Source: Trileptium ribeirensis (taxonomy: Eukaryota > Nematoda > Enoplea > Enoplida > Thoracostomopsidae). Taken from it: a stretch of DNA of 64,000 nt. Shown here piece after piece: positions 34,589-48,557 of this stretch (position 1 is its first letter; every line of letters starts with the position of its first letter). The notes under the pieces were generated by a model. That model made no database searches. It was given only the letters and a program-made list of their open reading frames with translations, and had not been told where the DNA came from. The stretch covers positions 21,939-85,938 of the forward strand of contig JASANE010017561.1 in assembly GCA_030248225.1 (NCBI GenBank). Reading direction: 5' to 3'. A program made the translations under genes and the position numbers.

Positions 34589-37416
34589 GTTTGGATATCA
34601 CTGCTGGCAACGATATTTCTGTTATTTATTCTGACCTGCATTTCACTTGAAGATCACAAACGTGATTACTCACGGTTGTTAGTATCGTCTTGGGTTGTTG
34701 TCGAATCATATTTTGGACAAAACTACAGTCAAGTGAACGGAGATATCAATAATCATCTCACGTGGCGCAAGCGATGGCTCACTGTACTGATTGTCATGTG
34801 CGGTAAATTTTAACAATAATAATGTTTGTACAGCTGTCATTTTAGATACCATGAAAGTAGGTTTTCGCCCCCTGTGTCCGAAGGCGCGCGGAAAATTTTA
34901 CGAAATTTGACAACAGTTGTGCGATAACAATTTTGAGAAAAGCACCGATTTAGGGAAAGTTTTAGCAAACGCTGAGGAAAACTGAAAAAATTAGGAAAAA
35001 ATTAGGCAACATTCGACAAAAAAACGAGCTTCCAAATTATTTTTTAAATTACCCCCTAATTTACCCTCGCCCCTTGTGTTGACCTTCCTCTTCACCAGAG
35101 CCATCTGTTTCCCTGAGCCGATTGGATAGGATAGGTTTCCCATAGGACAGCCACCAATTTGTTTAACGTTTAATTGCTTTTCAGGATATCTTTCTGAACA
35201 TTTTGTATTATTGTAAACCTTTGAATAAAATTCTGTGAATTAAGCATAATACGATATAAATGTGCCTTACACCTCTGTGTTAGTAATTTATTGCTGAAGT
35301 GTCCAAGCCACAGATTTTTAAATTTTTAACCCTATGTTGTACCTTATATAAAGTAATCTACGGAATAAAGGAAAAGAAGCTGTGCTTTAAACTAATTATA
35401 TGAAAAATGAAAACGGAAATTCTAGCTTTAACTGCAAGGACCGTGCCGAAATCCATTTCTTCAGAGTGGTACGAGTTCTTCCGTAAGAAATTCAGAGTGG
35501 TAACTGGAGCCACAAGTGCTATTTCGACAATCGCACATTTTCTCACATAATGCTACTCAATTTGATGAGCACTATTAGAGGGAAAGTTCTACAGATTGAA
35601 CACTCGACCTTACGGTTGAAAAAAATTCTCCACTTATCCAGCCGACCGTCAGTGCCTTACATACATTCTTTAGCTTTGCTTTGAGAATTTCTTGAATCAT
35701 ACTGCTTCAATTTTGCAAAAAAGAGGATGGTCAAAAACAAGTGAGTCACAAAAATTAATATAAATATAAATTAATGCAAATGTTACATCTTATTGGATCA
35801 CATAAAGGATTAGAAAGAGGTGTCTAAATTTTTTGCAGTCAGCAAAAATATAACTTTAAAATACTACCAGCAAAAGTTTATGATGGCTGTTTGAGAATAG
35901 TATGACACTTCTCGCCGTTATCATATAAACGCATCGGACATAACGCTATCTATTTCGGCTTTAGGCCCTCGGTTTTGGGGTTACCCCCTCACTTTTGGGG
36001 GTTATCATATTAGTAACAAAAATTTATCCAAACCATCCAGTTTTTTGAGGGGGGTTGTTTAATGATTTTTTCTTAAGTCCCAGAAAACTAGGGAACTTGA
36101 AGGAAATTTTTGTTCAAACGACCCCCCAAACTGTGGTGGCCGCAACAAATTTTCTATGATACCATGAGCCCCCTGTCCCCCTAAAAAGTGATGGATAAGT
36201 CCCAAAACCAGGGGGAGTTGTAACGTCAAAAGGACCATGTCCTGCTCTATTGCATAGTGATTTCGAAGAATGTCATAGTCATGTGAAGAAATCATCATGC
36301 ACTCTTTCCAGGTTAGTAATAACATTTGGTTGAATTTCTACCTTTAGCCCATGTTATCTAAAACTATTGCCATCATACCATTAGAAATGTGCGGTGGAGT
36401 TGTTTTCTAGTAAGCATATTCTTGCACGCACCTTTACAAATGAATCAACAAAATTACCAACCACAGTAACTTCCCACGCACAGTTTACCGTGTTCGCTAA
36501 TCATGTGGGACAGGCCCTCTTGCAACTAGCTAGCAACGCCGAATGACCAACATATGGTGTGTTGGCTGTAGTAAATGTTGAGATCGATTTTGTCATTGCT
36601 TTTTTAGGATTTATGGTTTCTTGGCATTACACTGGAGTTGTTATCAAATTTCTTTTAATCAAAGAAAGCGTTCAACCGTGGGAGACGTCGACTTCAGAAA
36701 TTCTGTTGGGTAAAGACAACAGTCACCACAAATTATTGCTATTTTGCGCGGAGAGTCAAACAAAGAACGATTGTTTGCTATGGTGGAATAGCTATGTAAA
36801 AGAATATCTGCCCGAAAAACAATATCATAGCTACGAAAGTTTCGTGAATAGAAATGGAGGGTACGAATTGATTTATATTGAAATGAACATGGAAAATTTT
36901 GAACGTTGTGCTGTTGCAGAGTTACTAGCGAGAGAAGACGGCTTGGTAATTACGGACACTGATACAGCGATCCGAATTGCCGAGAAGGATTATAGCGCAT
37001 TGCTTGCAGTTGCTGAATATGGATTAACCAACTCCTGGCGAAGCTTTGTGTTTCCGAAAGGTACAACATTGGTTAAAAAATTTTCGGAAGCAATTATGGC
37101 ACTGCTAGATGGAGGAATTCGTGAAAAATACTCGGAGCTGCCGTATCAATTGTATATAGAGCAGTGGTCGGATAAAAATAAATATAACCGAATTAGTCAA
37201 GGCGAAGTGTGTTCGCTGGCCATGTCAAATATTAAATGCATCGCATCTGTACTTGGTGTAGGCCTTTGCATTGCTGCATGCTTTCTAATTTGTGAAAATG
37301 TGTTCGTACGTTTTATCAAGAGCAAAGATTACGAAACAGACTATTATTGTGATTATTGTTACACCAGCGCTATTAGGGAATTCTATTTCAGAAAGAAATC
37401 GTATTTCCTTAGGTAG
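34589..37416 (+). CDS. ionotropic glutamate receptor-like gene A (3' exons)
   Basis: Exon 34589-34802 opens after the acceptor gatttacag in phase 0. It encodes membrane segment M1 (VWISLLATIFLLFILT), a pore-loop region (SSWVVVESYFGQ) and the start of M3. The donor gtaaat at 34803 and acceptor tttttag at 36607 are both phase 1 and join M3 seamlessly, the second exon starting with FMVSWHYTG. Exon 36608-37416 (about 269 residues) then carries the S2 ligand-binding half (SFVFPKGTTLVKKFSEAI) and M4 (GVGLCIAACFLICENVF) and ends in TAG. Known family role: ligand-gated cation channel of the cell membrane. It is divergent: M3 has WHYTG where classical receptors have SYTANL, so ligand and selectivity cannot be predicted. 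The 1.8-kb intron holds a foldback arm. The upstream S1 exon was not found. Confidence 0.82.
35803..36287 (+). repeat. solo foldback arm inside the receptor intron
   Basis: Matches the outer arm 27153-27639 almost throughout, with the same ends (taaaggattag to gtcatgtgaa). Its ends match the inner and outer limits of the arm in the foldback element, so the arm behaves as a mobile unit on its own. Confidence 0.85.
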
Positions 37417-37705
37417 GTATGGAAGTAAACTTGTGAACAGTGTTAAATGGCGTTTTCATATATTTTATTAACAAAGCGTAATAACATAAAACAGAAACAG
37501 ATACGTCGCTTTTGTGCTTCAAGGTATTTTTATCTCTTCCATAACACTGTAAATTAACAGTATACGGTCAAAATGTCCTTTATATCTAAAGTAAAACCAA
37601 AACAATAAACGAAGCGTTCAATGATCAGCAATCCATTAACTTTCATCACTGATTTTTGATGAGTTTATACCCGGCTTTCTCATTGTCGACAAAGATTTTT
37701 GGATA

Positions 37706-38335
37706 GTATTGGTCAAAAATGACTAACACTTATTATCCATCTCACGGTATCATCGACGTTATTGGCTCGTATTGGTCAAAAATGACTAACACTTATTATC
37801 CATCTCACGGTATCATCGACGTTATTGGCTCGTATTGGTCAAAAATGACTAACACTTATTATCCATCTCACGGTATCATCGACGTTATTGGCTCGTATTG
37901 GTCAAAAATGACTAACACTTATTATCCATCTCACGGTATCATCGACGTTATTGGCTCGTATTGGTCAAAAATGACTAACACTTATTATCCATCTCACGGT
38001 ATCATCGACGTTATTGGCTCGTATTGGTCAAAAATGACTAACACTTATTATCCATCTCACGGTATCATCGACGTTATTGGCTCGTATTGGTCAAAAATGA
38101 CTAACACTTATTATCCATCTCACGGTATCATCGACGTTATTGGCTCGTATTGGTCAAAAATGACTAACACTTATTATCCATCTCACGGTATCATCGACGT
38201 TATTGGCTCGTATTGGTCAAAAATGACTAACACTTATTATCCATCTCACGGTATCATCGACGTTATTGGCTCGTATTGGTCAAAAATGACTAACACTTAT
38301 TATCCATCTCACGGTATCATGGACGTTATTGGCTC
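37706..38335 (+). repeat. ten perfect 63-bp tandem repeats in an open frame
   Basis: Ten head-to-tail copies of 63 bp; nine show no difference and the last has one change (atcgac to atggac). Because 63 is divisible by three, the frame 37719-38345 stays open and would give a 208-residue protein made of a 21-residue unit beginning MTNTYYPSHGIIDV. There is no signal peptide, no splice context and no recognisable domain, so it is more likely a young minisatellite than a gene. It lies 290 bp past the stop of receptor gene A. Confidence 0.9.
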
Positions 38336-38345
38336 GGCTGTATGA

Positions 38346-41300
38346 CCACATGAACGTCAGAAATTTATAAAATTTATAAATCATGGGTGTTGTGTGTGGT
38401 TGTCCACACAAAGCCGTGTTGTCAATATTTTGGTTCGTAACTGCTTCAGTTTAGACGACTGGTACTTTTGAAAGAAAAATTAAAGTCAATAGTGAAAAAC
38501 TGTTTTTTAAACTCAAAAATTATCACATGTTCAGCAATATGACTATGACTGTTTTGATGAAATAAATGAATGTTTATGGATATAATAAAGTTAACAGTAA
38601 AGTTTGTGTGGTCTTTAATGCGGGAAGAGGATATAGATTGCTTAGGTGCAGCGCAACTTAAGCCAAGACATTTAAAATAATTGAACAGCATGATCAAATT
38701 ATTGTAATTGTAAATACTACAAATAGGCCCAAGACCACCCAGGGCTATTGCTAATTTTGGTAAACAAGTATATATCTAGTTTATTAAGTACTATGTCTGC
38801 AACGCATACAGTTTTTTTACGGAATTGTGTTTATTCTTAAAAGTACGGAATTTCGCAATATTTTGTCTTAGCCATATCTTAGTCATAGCACATCTGTTCA
38901 GAATGTAAAACATTGTGTAAATTTCTCTCGCAAATAGAGGCACAAATGCTGCTGATTATCATGTAACAAACGTATGCCTAGTATTTCGCAGTGAAGAAAA
39001 ACTGTGCGAAATTTTCATGTGCACGGTGTATGTGTGGTATCTGGTGTGTACGTTCAGTGTGACGCAGGTGACGCAAGGATGCATATTGACATTTTCGTTG
39101 AGCTAAAACCCGAAACACACGATATCGATAGATAACTAAAGTAATCCGTGTGAGCTAACTGAAGTATACCGAACAGAAAGCGCCAAAAAGGCAATAATAT
39201 CTCGGAAATAGGGAAAGAGTAAAGACAAGGGAGAGGCCATTTTTAACGCACTTCAAAGCCACAACACCCTTATTTGTTCATTCAGTTTCCCGTATTGTTA
39301 TTGTAAAAGGCCACGTTCAGGTTTTGTTTAAAATTCATAATCCCGGTACTAGTTCCGATTAAAATTTGCAGCTCAGCTTTCAGCTCACTTCGGTGTCAGT
39401 ATGTCCCTGACGTCTTTAACTAAAGGAATCCATATGTGATACTAACATTTTGATCCGCTGTTAACAATTGTGGAAAGCTAATGAATCAATTAAAAATACT
39501 AATATATACAGCAATCTTCACAATTTTGAAATTGATATTTTCTGATTTGAACTTATTTAAACTGTGATATTTAGCAACGTTTGACACAAGATATGAGGAT
39601 TCTGTTAGGTTTAAGGTATTCGGAATTATACATTATTACTGTTGGGTTTATGTTATAACTTAGGTATTATCAAACATTTATTGGGTGAAAGTACGTATGA
39701 CTCCTCCAGTTCCTGAATTCAAAGTTAGAGACATCCATTTCTTGTTCCTAGTTGTGCACAATTGGTGACCGTCCCATAGGAATCAATAACATATTGCGAG
39801 AGATACTACTCTGAGCAAGGCATACCATAAAACGTGATAAATTAGAAACCAATAGTTGCAAGGTAAATAAATATCTAGTAACGGTATATACCAATAACGT
39901 TGTAATCGGTGTACTAAAATTTGCACCAACTTAACATATACGTAGTGATGAGGTGCTAATTAATTGCATAAATGGTTTATTGCCATAACTTTGTGTCCCT
40001 ATATTTAATACTAGATGTTGCGCAGAGACCGTTGGGTTAGCAATGTCACTTGATTTAGTCTATGATATTCGTCTATGTAAAGTGAGATTACGCAGGCCAA
40101 TATTTCTAACAGTCAAATAATGACAAACACTGTGTACATTAAATATTTTATTCAAGGCTTTTGCGAGTAATAAGTCTAAAAGCAATGAGTAGTTCTATTG
40201 AAATTTGTGACCTATTGATAGGTTTATAACAGACAAAATATGGGAGATTTTGGCTTCAGAATGCAGTTTTTATCCGTTATATTTTAAATAAAGAATGAAG
40301 ATCTAGGAACTTAACGCCAGTTTAGGACACACATATGATGAATACTTATCTCAAGTCAAAGCTACCATATTTATTTAATAGATGATAGCGGCAAAGTTTA
40401 CACAAAATAATACTAAAAGGAGAGACTAGCACTTACACTCGTGCAAAAGATGTTGTGGTGATATTTATATATTTTGAGTGCTATCTATCAAAAAGGAACA
40501 TTGATTGATAAAATTTGAAGCGATTGCACCGCAAGGCCTTAGTTAGAAATGGAAGCAATATTATATCTATGGTTATAGTCCATAGTGGGTGGTTTGTACA
40601 CTTAATGTCTCATGAAAGGATTATTCAGTTTATATCGTTGCTACTATAGAAGCGTATTCGGGAAGTGTATCGGGTATTCGGGTACCCGAGTTACAGATAT
40701 TTTGACAGTTACTTAAAATTTTATTTCATGACCAGAACATGATGTCTTCATTAAGAAAGACAGATAACCCAATATTTTTATTATCATAAAAGTCTTATCA
40801 AATGTACTACTGCGTATGACGCTCCCATAAGTTCGACATTTCAGTAGATCGGCAGCATATCTACAAATGACAAATATAACTGGGAAGAAAATTTTCTTAT
40901 TTATTCAACAAACCAAAAGGTTTGCTGATGCTAAATTATATTGGAGAGTCGAGGTGAGAAAGAGCCAAATTTTTAGTGTCTGACTAGGCTCTGGTCCTCC
41001 TGAATCATGTCCGGGTTGCTCGGGTATGCTCTTCCGATGGAAATCCAGCCTCGACTCTGATCTTAAGCTCCTAATAATAAAAATTTGCTTTTCAACAAAG
41101 AACATAATATACAAACGCCCGCATGAATTCAAGTCCCCTCCCTTACAACAGAGGGGGAAAACCTGAAAAGAGTACTATATCTGTTTACTATTGTACGACA
41201 TATACACCAGCAGTTATAGTCATGTTTGTTGTTTTAGAAATGAGCTTTTAAGTGCAGACCATTGCTTTTCCAGATACACTAGGCTGGGCTCTCACAGACA

Positions 41301-44300
41301 GACCTTCGGCCTTGGCTCGGCTCGTATAATATCATGACAAGTTCGGTCCGTCTCTAGAGCGGCGCCAAGACTAGCTGAGCTAAGCTGGAAGCCTAAAATC
41401 TCACCTCGATTTGAGACAATATTATTCAAACTGTCGGACATTACGAAAATGTTGGAGTTGTTATGGTGCAGTCGAAATACACCACTTCCGGAGAGCGTGT
41501 AACGTTAGCAAAGGTGACAATGTTAAACACTAGGTTACGTTATAGAGTCGAGCATGCAATAAAATCTGAAGAGTCGAGCCATGTCAAAGTTTAAGATCTT
41601 GATGTGACCACTGAGCCTAATGCCACAAGAAATGCAGAGATCGGCTCTTAAAAGCGCTTTGGAATTGCCTTCCTTTTAAACGGGGCTCTGGCTTCGTGTT
41701 TGCTGCGAAATCATCATCTGACTATTTCAAACAAACCAACCTGAATAATATTTGTGTTCATTTGCTCCAATGCATGAAATTTTTGATTCACTATACTTGA
41801 GGTGGTTAACTAAAATGAATTGACCAGACCTTTCGAAAAGATGGTTGCGCTATACACGTTATATAATGATCTCGCGCTGGTTCTATAAATATCCGTATAT
41901 ATTTACGTCATAGGTGCCCAAGTATTATTGCTGAAGTAGCTATAATTTTGCTGAAATAATTAAAATCTTTCTAAAATTACTGAAATTTCCCTAAAGTTGC
42001 TAAAATTTTGCTATTTTACTAATGGTCAAATGAAAGTATGGTTCGTCGTATTAGTTCTAATTCTAAATTTGAGTTTACGATGTTGTTAGAATGTTCACGA
42101 ATTTGAACGCCATTTAAGCTTTCAAACATGGTTTCGACAGCCACGACCATTAAGATAATCGAACATCATTGTTAAATCAGCATGTAACCGGCATAGTTTA
42201 AGCGGTTCCAGCGAGAAGTATACGAGCAGTGTAGTTTGAATAATCGTATCCCATTCGACGTAATAAGCGGAAGGGACAAATTTACAGCAAATAGAAACAA
42301 AAGAATTAGATTAGAAATTTTCTGTGATCGCCGTAAGCACCTTTTTTATAAATCCTAATCATGGTGGCACGGTTTACGAAATACTGCTCGAAATATGAGC
42401 AAGAGTGTAGTATACATATACCTTAGAAATGACTGCGTAATACCGTCCGGCGACCGTCTGCTTGCGTTTAGCTGGCGCAAGTGGTGTAAGTGGACGATTT
42501 GTGGTGTTAATGCCACCTTCGCTATAGAACATACATGCTCAAAGGATAGAGGAGATTATCTCCCCTTAGGCTGCGCCCCCGCCCCCTCCACGCCTTCAGT
42601 GCAAGGAAAATTTTGGCAAATTTTGGCTAAATTTTTTCAACAGTACGCAAACATCGAGGAAAATCTGGCAACCATTAGGGGACAATTGGTAAAAATAAGT
42701 GGCAAATTGCTAAAATACAGCAAAATCGGCAAAAATTGAGAAAATTTTTAGTCCCAAAACATTTGGGAAATTTATTCCCCTGACGACTCCTCCGGGCCGA
42801 TGGACTGATCTCCAGCTGGCGAGGCCGTCCCAATACTTCCCATCGGAACACCCGCTTTATGCTATCCCCTTCTGGGACTTCGGACTTTGGGTATACATGG
42901 GTACAGAACGGTTACCACGAGCAGTATTCTGCATGGGCACCACACTATTGTCGTCGACAAATATATTCGAAAAAGTGGTTTCAATGATATTAGTTTGAAA
43001 CTCATTTAACCTACTTTGCCTTCTGAGTATTTGTCTCTTGAGTTAAATATTAACGTTTAACAAAGTTTTGAAAATGTGGTTTTAACACGCTTTTAAATAC
43101 ACAGTCGTCATTACGTAGATTTTTTAGCATTTAGCTTCTTTTTGGCCGTCAGCGGTTCAGCTTTTACAGGGATTAGAGTGCGCGAAATGACAAACGATAC
43201 AAATTTGCGTTAATGGTGTAATATTAAGATTATCGGATGTAACGTTTGATATTTGAGGCATATTAAAAATGTTAAATATAACAATAACTAAATAAATGAT
43301 TATCTCAAACCTAACATACTATAAACTGACGCAACGCTTTGAATATGCGGAAAGATGCATAATAACCATTAAAGAGTCGAACTTATGAGTTGCCGAACTA
43401 GCGAACCGAACCATACTAAAGCACCTAAAAATTGCAAATAATTAGCTGTGAATCTAGCTCATATTGAGGGTTTTACGTATCAAATGTTGCTAAATTGAGC
43501 AATCGGTTTATCGCGACTATAAACCATCTGAGTAAAAAGCGCACAAGGATGATTGGAAAATAACAAGTAACAGAAGACTCAAATTTGTCAGCTATAAATG
43601 ATGTCGTGACCAAGCTAGAACACCCGGACAGCGATTTACCACACAAAGCTTATTTCTAATTGACATGTCAGTAATGCTGCCAGGTAACCCTATCCAGGCC
43701 ATAAATAATAAATATTTACGGTGTCGTATTTTAATTGCCTAGGGATGAATGGTGAAAGTCTTTGTTACAATTTATGGTGGTCAGAGTATACGTGTGCAAT
43801 TTTTATCAAACTTATCGTTGTGCGCGATCCCATACGCCAAAACAAGCCACAAAGCTCATGCTCAGATAGCAACAGCTACAGAAATACCGGTAGTTTTGTG
43901 TAGCGCCACAAAAAAGCTACCTGTTATACTTTGCGAATGTATCCGTAAAACCACTATATTATTAGCAATATCTTTTTGCTAATTATTATGCGTTTAATAC
44001 CCAACTATATTAATCGGCATATTTAGTGAAAAAATTCACAAGCAAAGATTAAGTAGATTCACATCTAAAGTTTATTATTACGTTACTTGGAATCTTTTTA
44101 CATAGAAAAATTTTGCTTTTCAGCAAAAACCAAAGAAGCCATCTATCCTTATTTTATCATATCTAGCTAACAATTAATAATTGCCATATCTGTGATTTCT
44201 GGTTCCTTAACAAATATTCTATTGTAAATGTTACGTAATAAATAAATGACGTAGCATAACTAAGTCAATGCTAACACGATGCTTATAGAACCGGATAAAT

Positions 44301-44673
44301 TGCTGCGGTCAAAAAGCTTGTAACAATTTTTTACCAATAATAACGCTACCAAAATTGGTGCACGACAAATTGAATTTGATGGTAGGAACGCTCGTTTTGC
44401 GAGAAGCAATTATCGTTATATGGTACGGGTACATTGTTCTGGTAAAACTCTGTTAAATGTGTGGCAAAAGCCATTGTAAATTTATAAATATTTAATGTTA
44501 AAATAGGGTTTTCTTTGAAAACGTTATCTTCCAAGTATATTTTGACTTTATGCCAGTTTAATAAAATAGTCTGGTTTGCATAGAATTATTTCGTGTGTCA
44601 TGGCTGTTTAAAAACGTGTTTTAAAATGCGTTTATACTTAAAAAGCATGTTCACTGTCAAAATATTTACTCAG
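38346..44673. other. no confident gene
   Basis: About 6 kb of AT-rich DNA with only short frames. A decayed copy of the segment at 49950-50140 lies at 39683-39870. A C-rich, then A-rich, then GC-rich block at 42560-42830 resembles 1115-1400 and 34860-35130. Confidence 0.5.
39683..39870 (+). repeat. decayed copy of the 49950-50140 segment
   Basis: Roughly 180 bp similar to 49950-50140, sharing atgactcctccagtt-like, aacatattgcgagagat and cataccataaaacgt blocks. The frame that is open at 49950 carries stops here. It is either a pseudo-exon of a duplicated gene or a dispersed repeat. Confidence 0.6.
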
Positions 44674-44872
44674 GTATTATTGGCGACGCATTTAAGATTC
44701 AACAAAGCAAACAATGCTTTTTATAAGAATAACTGTCAGACTTCAGTGTCAAGAATATCAATGACGCATGCCAGAAATAGTTATGTTGCAGTTTATCATA
44801 TTCCTGCAATATATGCGGAACAAATGATTTATACATTTGAAACATCACATATTGCAGAGATAAAATTAATAC
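44674..44872 (+). CDS. candidate internal exon, product unknown
   Basis: A 199-bp open segment (phase 0 in, phase 1 out) between a good acceptor (aatatttactcag) and donor gtgagtaac. The translation begins VLLATHLRFNKANNAF and has YVAVYHIPAIYAEQM in the middle. By position it might be an extracellular exon of receptor gene B, but I see no diagnostic motif. Confidence 0.25.
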
Positions 44873-46208
44873 GTGAGTAACCCGTGCTGACCCATAATTC
44901 ACAAATTGTGACATTAAACTATATACAGTAAACCAAATACAAATAAACGTCATTTTTCGTCATTGGGCGTGGTGCTATATATAGTCATTTCAGCTATTGA
45001 GAGCTTAAAATAAACAGGTACAATATATTACCTAGGCTATCTGTACAACATTGTACCTTATGCAGGAGGACTGGAAACACAAATATATTTATTATTTAAA
45101 TATATGTGTATAAACTGGAATTTTGATCGCAGAAAATTGAAATCTTATAAATATAATTGAGAGAGTTCTTGTGACGACGAAACATTGGAGTCTGGCCTGT
45201 TTTTGCCTGCGGCCATTATCGCTGCAGAGGTCGAGGATTCTAAACTCCAAGTGAGTCGATTCATTAAAAATCCAGGCTGTACATGCAAGCAATGAGGCTA
45301 TTTTGGAGGAGCGGAATCTCGAAAATTACTTTCGTTATACGTCTACTTAAAGACCAAAGGTGGACACAAACTTTGCTTAAGCAAACCCGGAAATACTACG
45401 GCACACGCGCTTTTAAGATCTACGAAATATCTCACCAGTAACCAGCTTGACAACAACTAAACATGATATGAAATGAACACATATATATGTTAATTAAACC
45501 ACGGTATTTCTTATTCGTAGCCTATGTATATTGATTATTTGCATGCAAATAAGTATATAGTGTACCGCTGTTGATGAAACATGAAACATCTATGGTTATA
45601 TAGCATCAGTTTCAGCTTTCTTCTTGCACGTGCTTTGTGAGGAATAAAACGGCCCGCAGCACAATGAATTCAGTTGAAATATTCGGCTCGAAGATAGTAC
45701 ATTCGGTCCACGCCAAGGCGAAAAATCTACACTCGTTCAATACTATTATTTTTATAACGGAATTTGATAAATGATTGAGACATTGTTATTTTGGCATTTG
45801 ACCGTCCTATTGCGTGATTCTGTTTTTTTGTGTAGCTTAGATCGTGCCGAAATTACTATTAATAATTATTGATTATACAATAAGCTAGTTCGTCTGTGGC
45901 GTTACATCAAATGTTACATTATGGATGGCTATAATAGAGTATTTTGCAGTAAACTTAAACTTGTTAACGAGATGCTGATAAGTCACCTTTGTGATAGAAT
46001 ATGTTTTTTTCAAATAAACACAGGTCTGCCTAGCTGCACGTAAACTACTGTGCCAGTGATAGTTTAATAATATTGTCTGTCAATCCGCACGCAACGTATT
46101 GTATCCATGGTAAAGTCAACGGCCGGTGTAGGTTCAGAATCACATAGATATAGTTATAAAATTCATGGTATAAGTTAGGGCCACAGGTTAATTTCATTGA
46201 TATTTCAG

Positions 46209-46309
46209 AGTTCTATGATTTCATGAACCCTGGTCTTTACGAAGATTTTGTTGTCGCAACTCCGCCCTATGAAGACTTCCCCGTTCATGTAAATTTTTTG
46301 GATATTAAG
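46209..46309 (+). CDS. candidate exon with Cys-loop-receptor-like N-terminal motif
   Basis: Follows acceptor attgatatttcag and precedes a gtgaaat donor. Phase 2 in, phase 0 out. The peptide FYDFMNPGLYEDF then PPYEDFPVHVNFLDIK resembles the YD-x-N/P...PVxVxxxxxxxxI pattern at the start of Cys-loop ligand-gated channels. If the donor is ignored the frame stops at 46344. It is short and unsupported by neighbours. Confidence 0.25.
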
Positions 46310-47030
46310 GTGAAATATATAAATGTTACATGGGTGAAATTATAAGCGATAAATAAAAATTGCAACGAAACCGCATTTATCTGTTTACTTGCTCAAGTCT
46401 GAAAGATTAGTAGATGAATGGCTGGCCTCTGGCATGCGACGAGCTACCCATGAAGCGAATATGCATCCATTGTAGTACCTATATCCCAAAATTCATGCAT
46501 GATCCTGTGATTTAGGTTGATTTAGAAAAATTTGCAATATAATTTATAACGCAGGAATTTGGTGTTAATTTATGCACATGCTTCGTTATCTGCGCTCGGC
46601 AAATGCCGTGGTCAATGAGTGAGAATTATGTTGAAGAGAGTCGAATTGGTCGTGTTCGGCATGCTTTAGCCCGACTGAATAACTTATTATGAACATATAA
46701 TATTCGTTTGACCGCCATTCAAACGCGTATTCATTTTGAAATAATATATCCCTCAGAAATCCGACAAGTGCACTTCAAAATAAAGGTTCATTGCTCTGTG
46801 GACGGATATTTGATTCGTTTTGAATGTTAAAAAGCGGACTATAAGTCACGCTAAGCCGAAAGATGGTCTAGGTTCAGTGGAGGTATTACAGTACAGCTTC
46901 ATGAAACGTTCAAACTTTAACGCCTTCAGTTATTCGACAACAACAAATACTATCTACTAATGATATGCCCTAAATAAACTATCTACTAATGATATGATAT
47001 AAATAATGCGTTAAGGATTCGAGCAATAAC

Positions 47031-47101
47031 TTCCGGATAGCTCAATGGCTAGTGAACTTGATTTTCGACCGAGCGTTGCGGATTCGATACCTATTCGGCG
47101 A
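47031..47101 (+). pseudogene. degenerate tRNA-like sequence
   Basis: An A-box-like tagctcaatggctag and B-box ggattcgatacc are correctly spaced, acceptor halves ttccgga and ttcggcg pair imperfectly, and the anticodon loop would read TTC. The D stem pairs badly, so a tRNA pseudogene or SINE head is more likely than a working tRNA. Confidence 0.3.
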
Positions 47102-48557
47102 CCTTTCAATTGTTAATCGGTTTTCGAAATGTAAAGTAATTCAGGAGCTAAAGTGTTAATGATTGGCTAGCTAGTAGAAAGCATAAGTAAGATTCTGATA
47201 CATCGCAACGGCTATCTAACTAGATGCTTCGTGGGGATCATTGGGTTTCCACTATTTAAGAATTGTTCTGCGACGGGTCCTATATTTAACAATGTTTACT
47301 TTAACCACTACATAATTTTTGTATAATGTTAGTACGTCGATAAGGCAATTTCGGTAAGTCCGTCAGTCTTAAGTTGCGGTTAGTTCAAAAGCATAATATA
47401 TTTCATAAAATTTGCGACAGAAAAATGATTTACTGCTGGCTTCTTCTAAATTGGAAACGTTGGAAGAACGGAAATTGTGGAATTTTTGAACACCCCGCTT
47501 CTTGCTTGTCGCAGAACTTCGTGCTCAGAAGGGGCGTTTTTAATCCACAGTCTTTGAAAAATAAACCTACATATAAATGCTTTTACCATTATATACTGAT
47601 GTATATCTGGGATAAATGATAAAATTTTCTGATGTCAGCAATCTCTTCCTGAGCTATAGCTGTTGTTGTAACAGGTCTCCGCAATAGTGAAATAACCAAG
47701 AAACGGGATAAAATTATCTTTACGGCAAAAAATTAATTTATTAATGAGCAAAAAATGTTTAACATTTTGTCGTCAAATAGAAGTTCCATGAAAAAAGGCA
47801 CTGATCTCAAGCAGTCTAGTTACTGATATATTATAAAGCCCACACTATATACAAATATTTGTAGATGTCTACTAAGTAATGGGTACAGAAACTACAAACG
47901 CCCGAAGACGCCTGTTCAAATATTAGTTGTAATTACGTACCTGGTGATGGCTAATATGATCGCACTTTTTGGTTCATCCTTCCAACCAGTTAATAACTGC
48001 GATTTTACCTGTTACAAACCGAATGGTTTTTACGTCGTCACGTTTGCGCTTACATAAGACATTGCAGCTCTCATTAGATTTAAATTGGTTAATTTTATTT
48101 AAACTCAAGTAAACACATACTACAACTACGACGAGGTAATATAGCCAGTACGGAGTGTCAAAAATTCCAAACAGTGGGGACTTTATAACTCAAAATCCTC
48201 ATAAAACGCGGCCTTTACGTTATAAAAGACCACCTTGTGAAACTTTTGTATACCATGGGCGTCTCTGCCACCATCCATTATATGGTATATTGTACACTAG
48301 AAGCACCATTAAAGATTTGAAGTTAGCAGCCGTTAACTCGCGAACTTGCGCTGTTGAACGTTAGTGAATCAACAGAGACCAAAATTACATCACAAGAAAT
48401 TATTGATATTGTGCTTGTGAGAATTATAATCAAAAATGATATATTAGCATTCCACTATCATTGAATTTGTGCATTTAAAATATTTAATTTAAATATATAA
48501 TAATAATAATGATTGAAGCAAACTGAATACTCACATGGCTCCTCCTGTTCTCGATAG

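Noticed and set aside
37719..38345. Repeat protein gene
   Set aside because: Kept as a repeat, not as a gene: no splice sites, signal peptide or independent support for expression.
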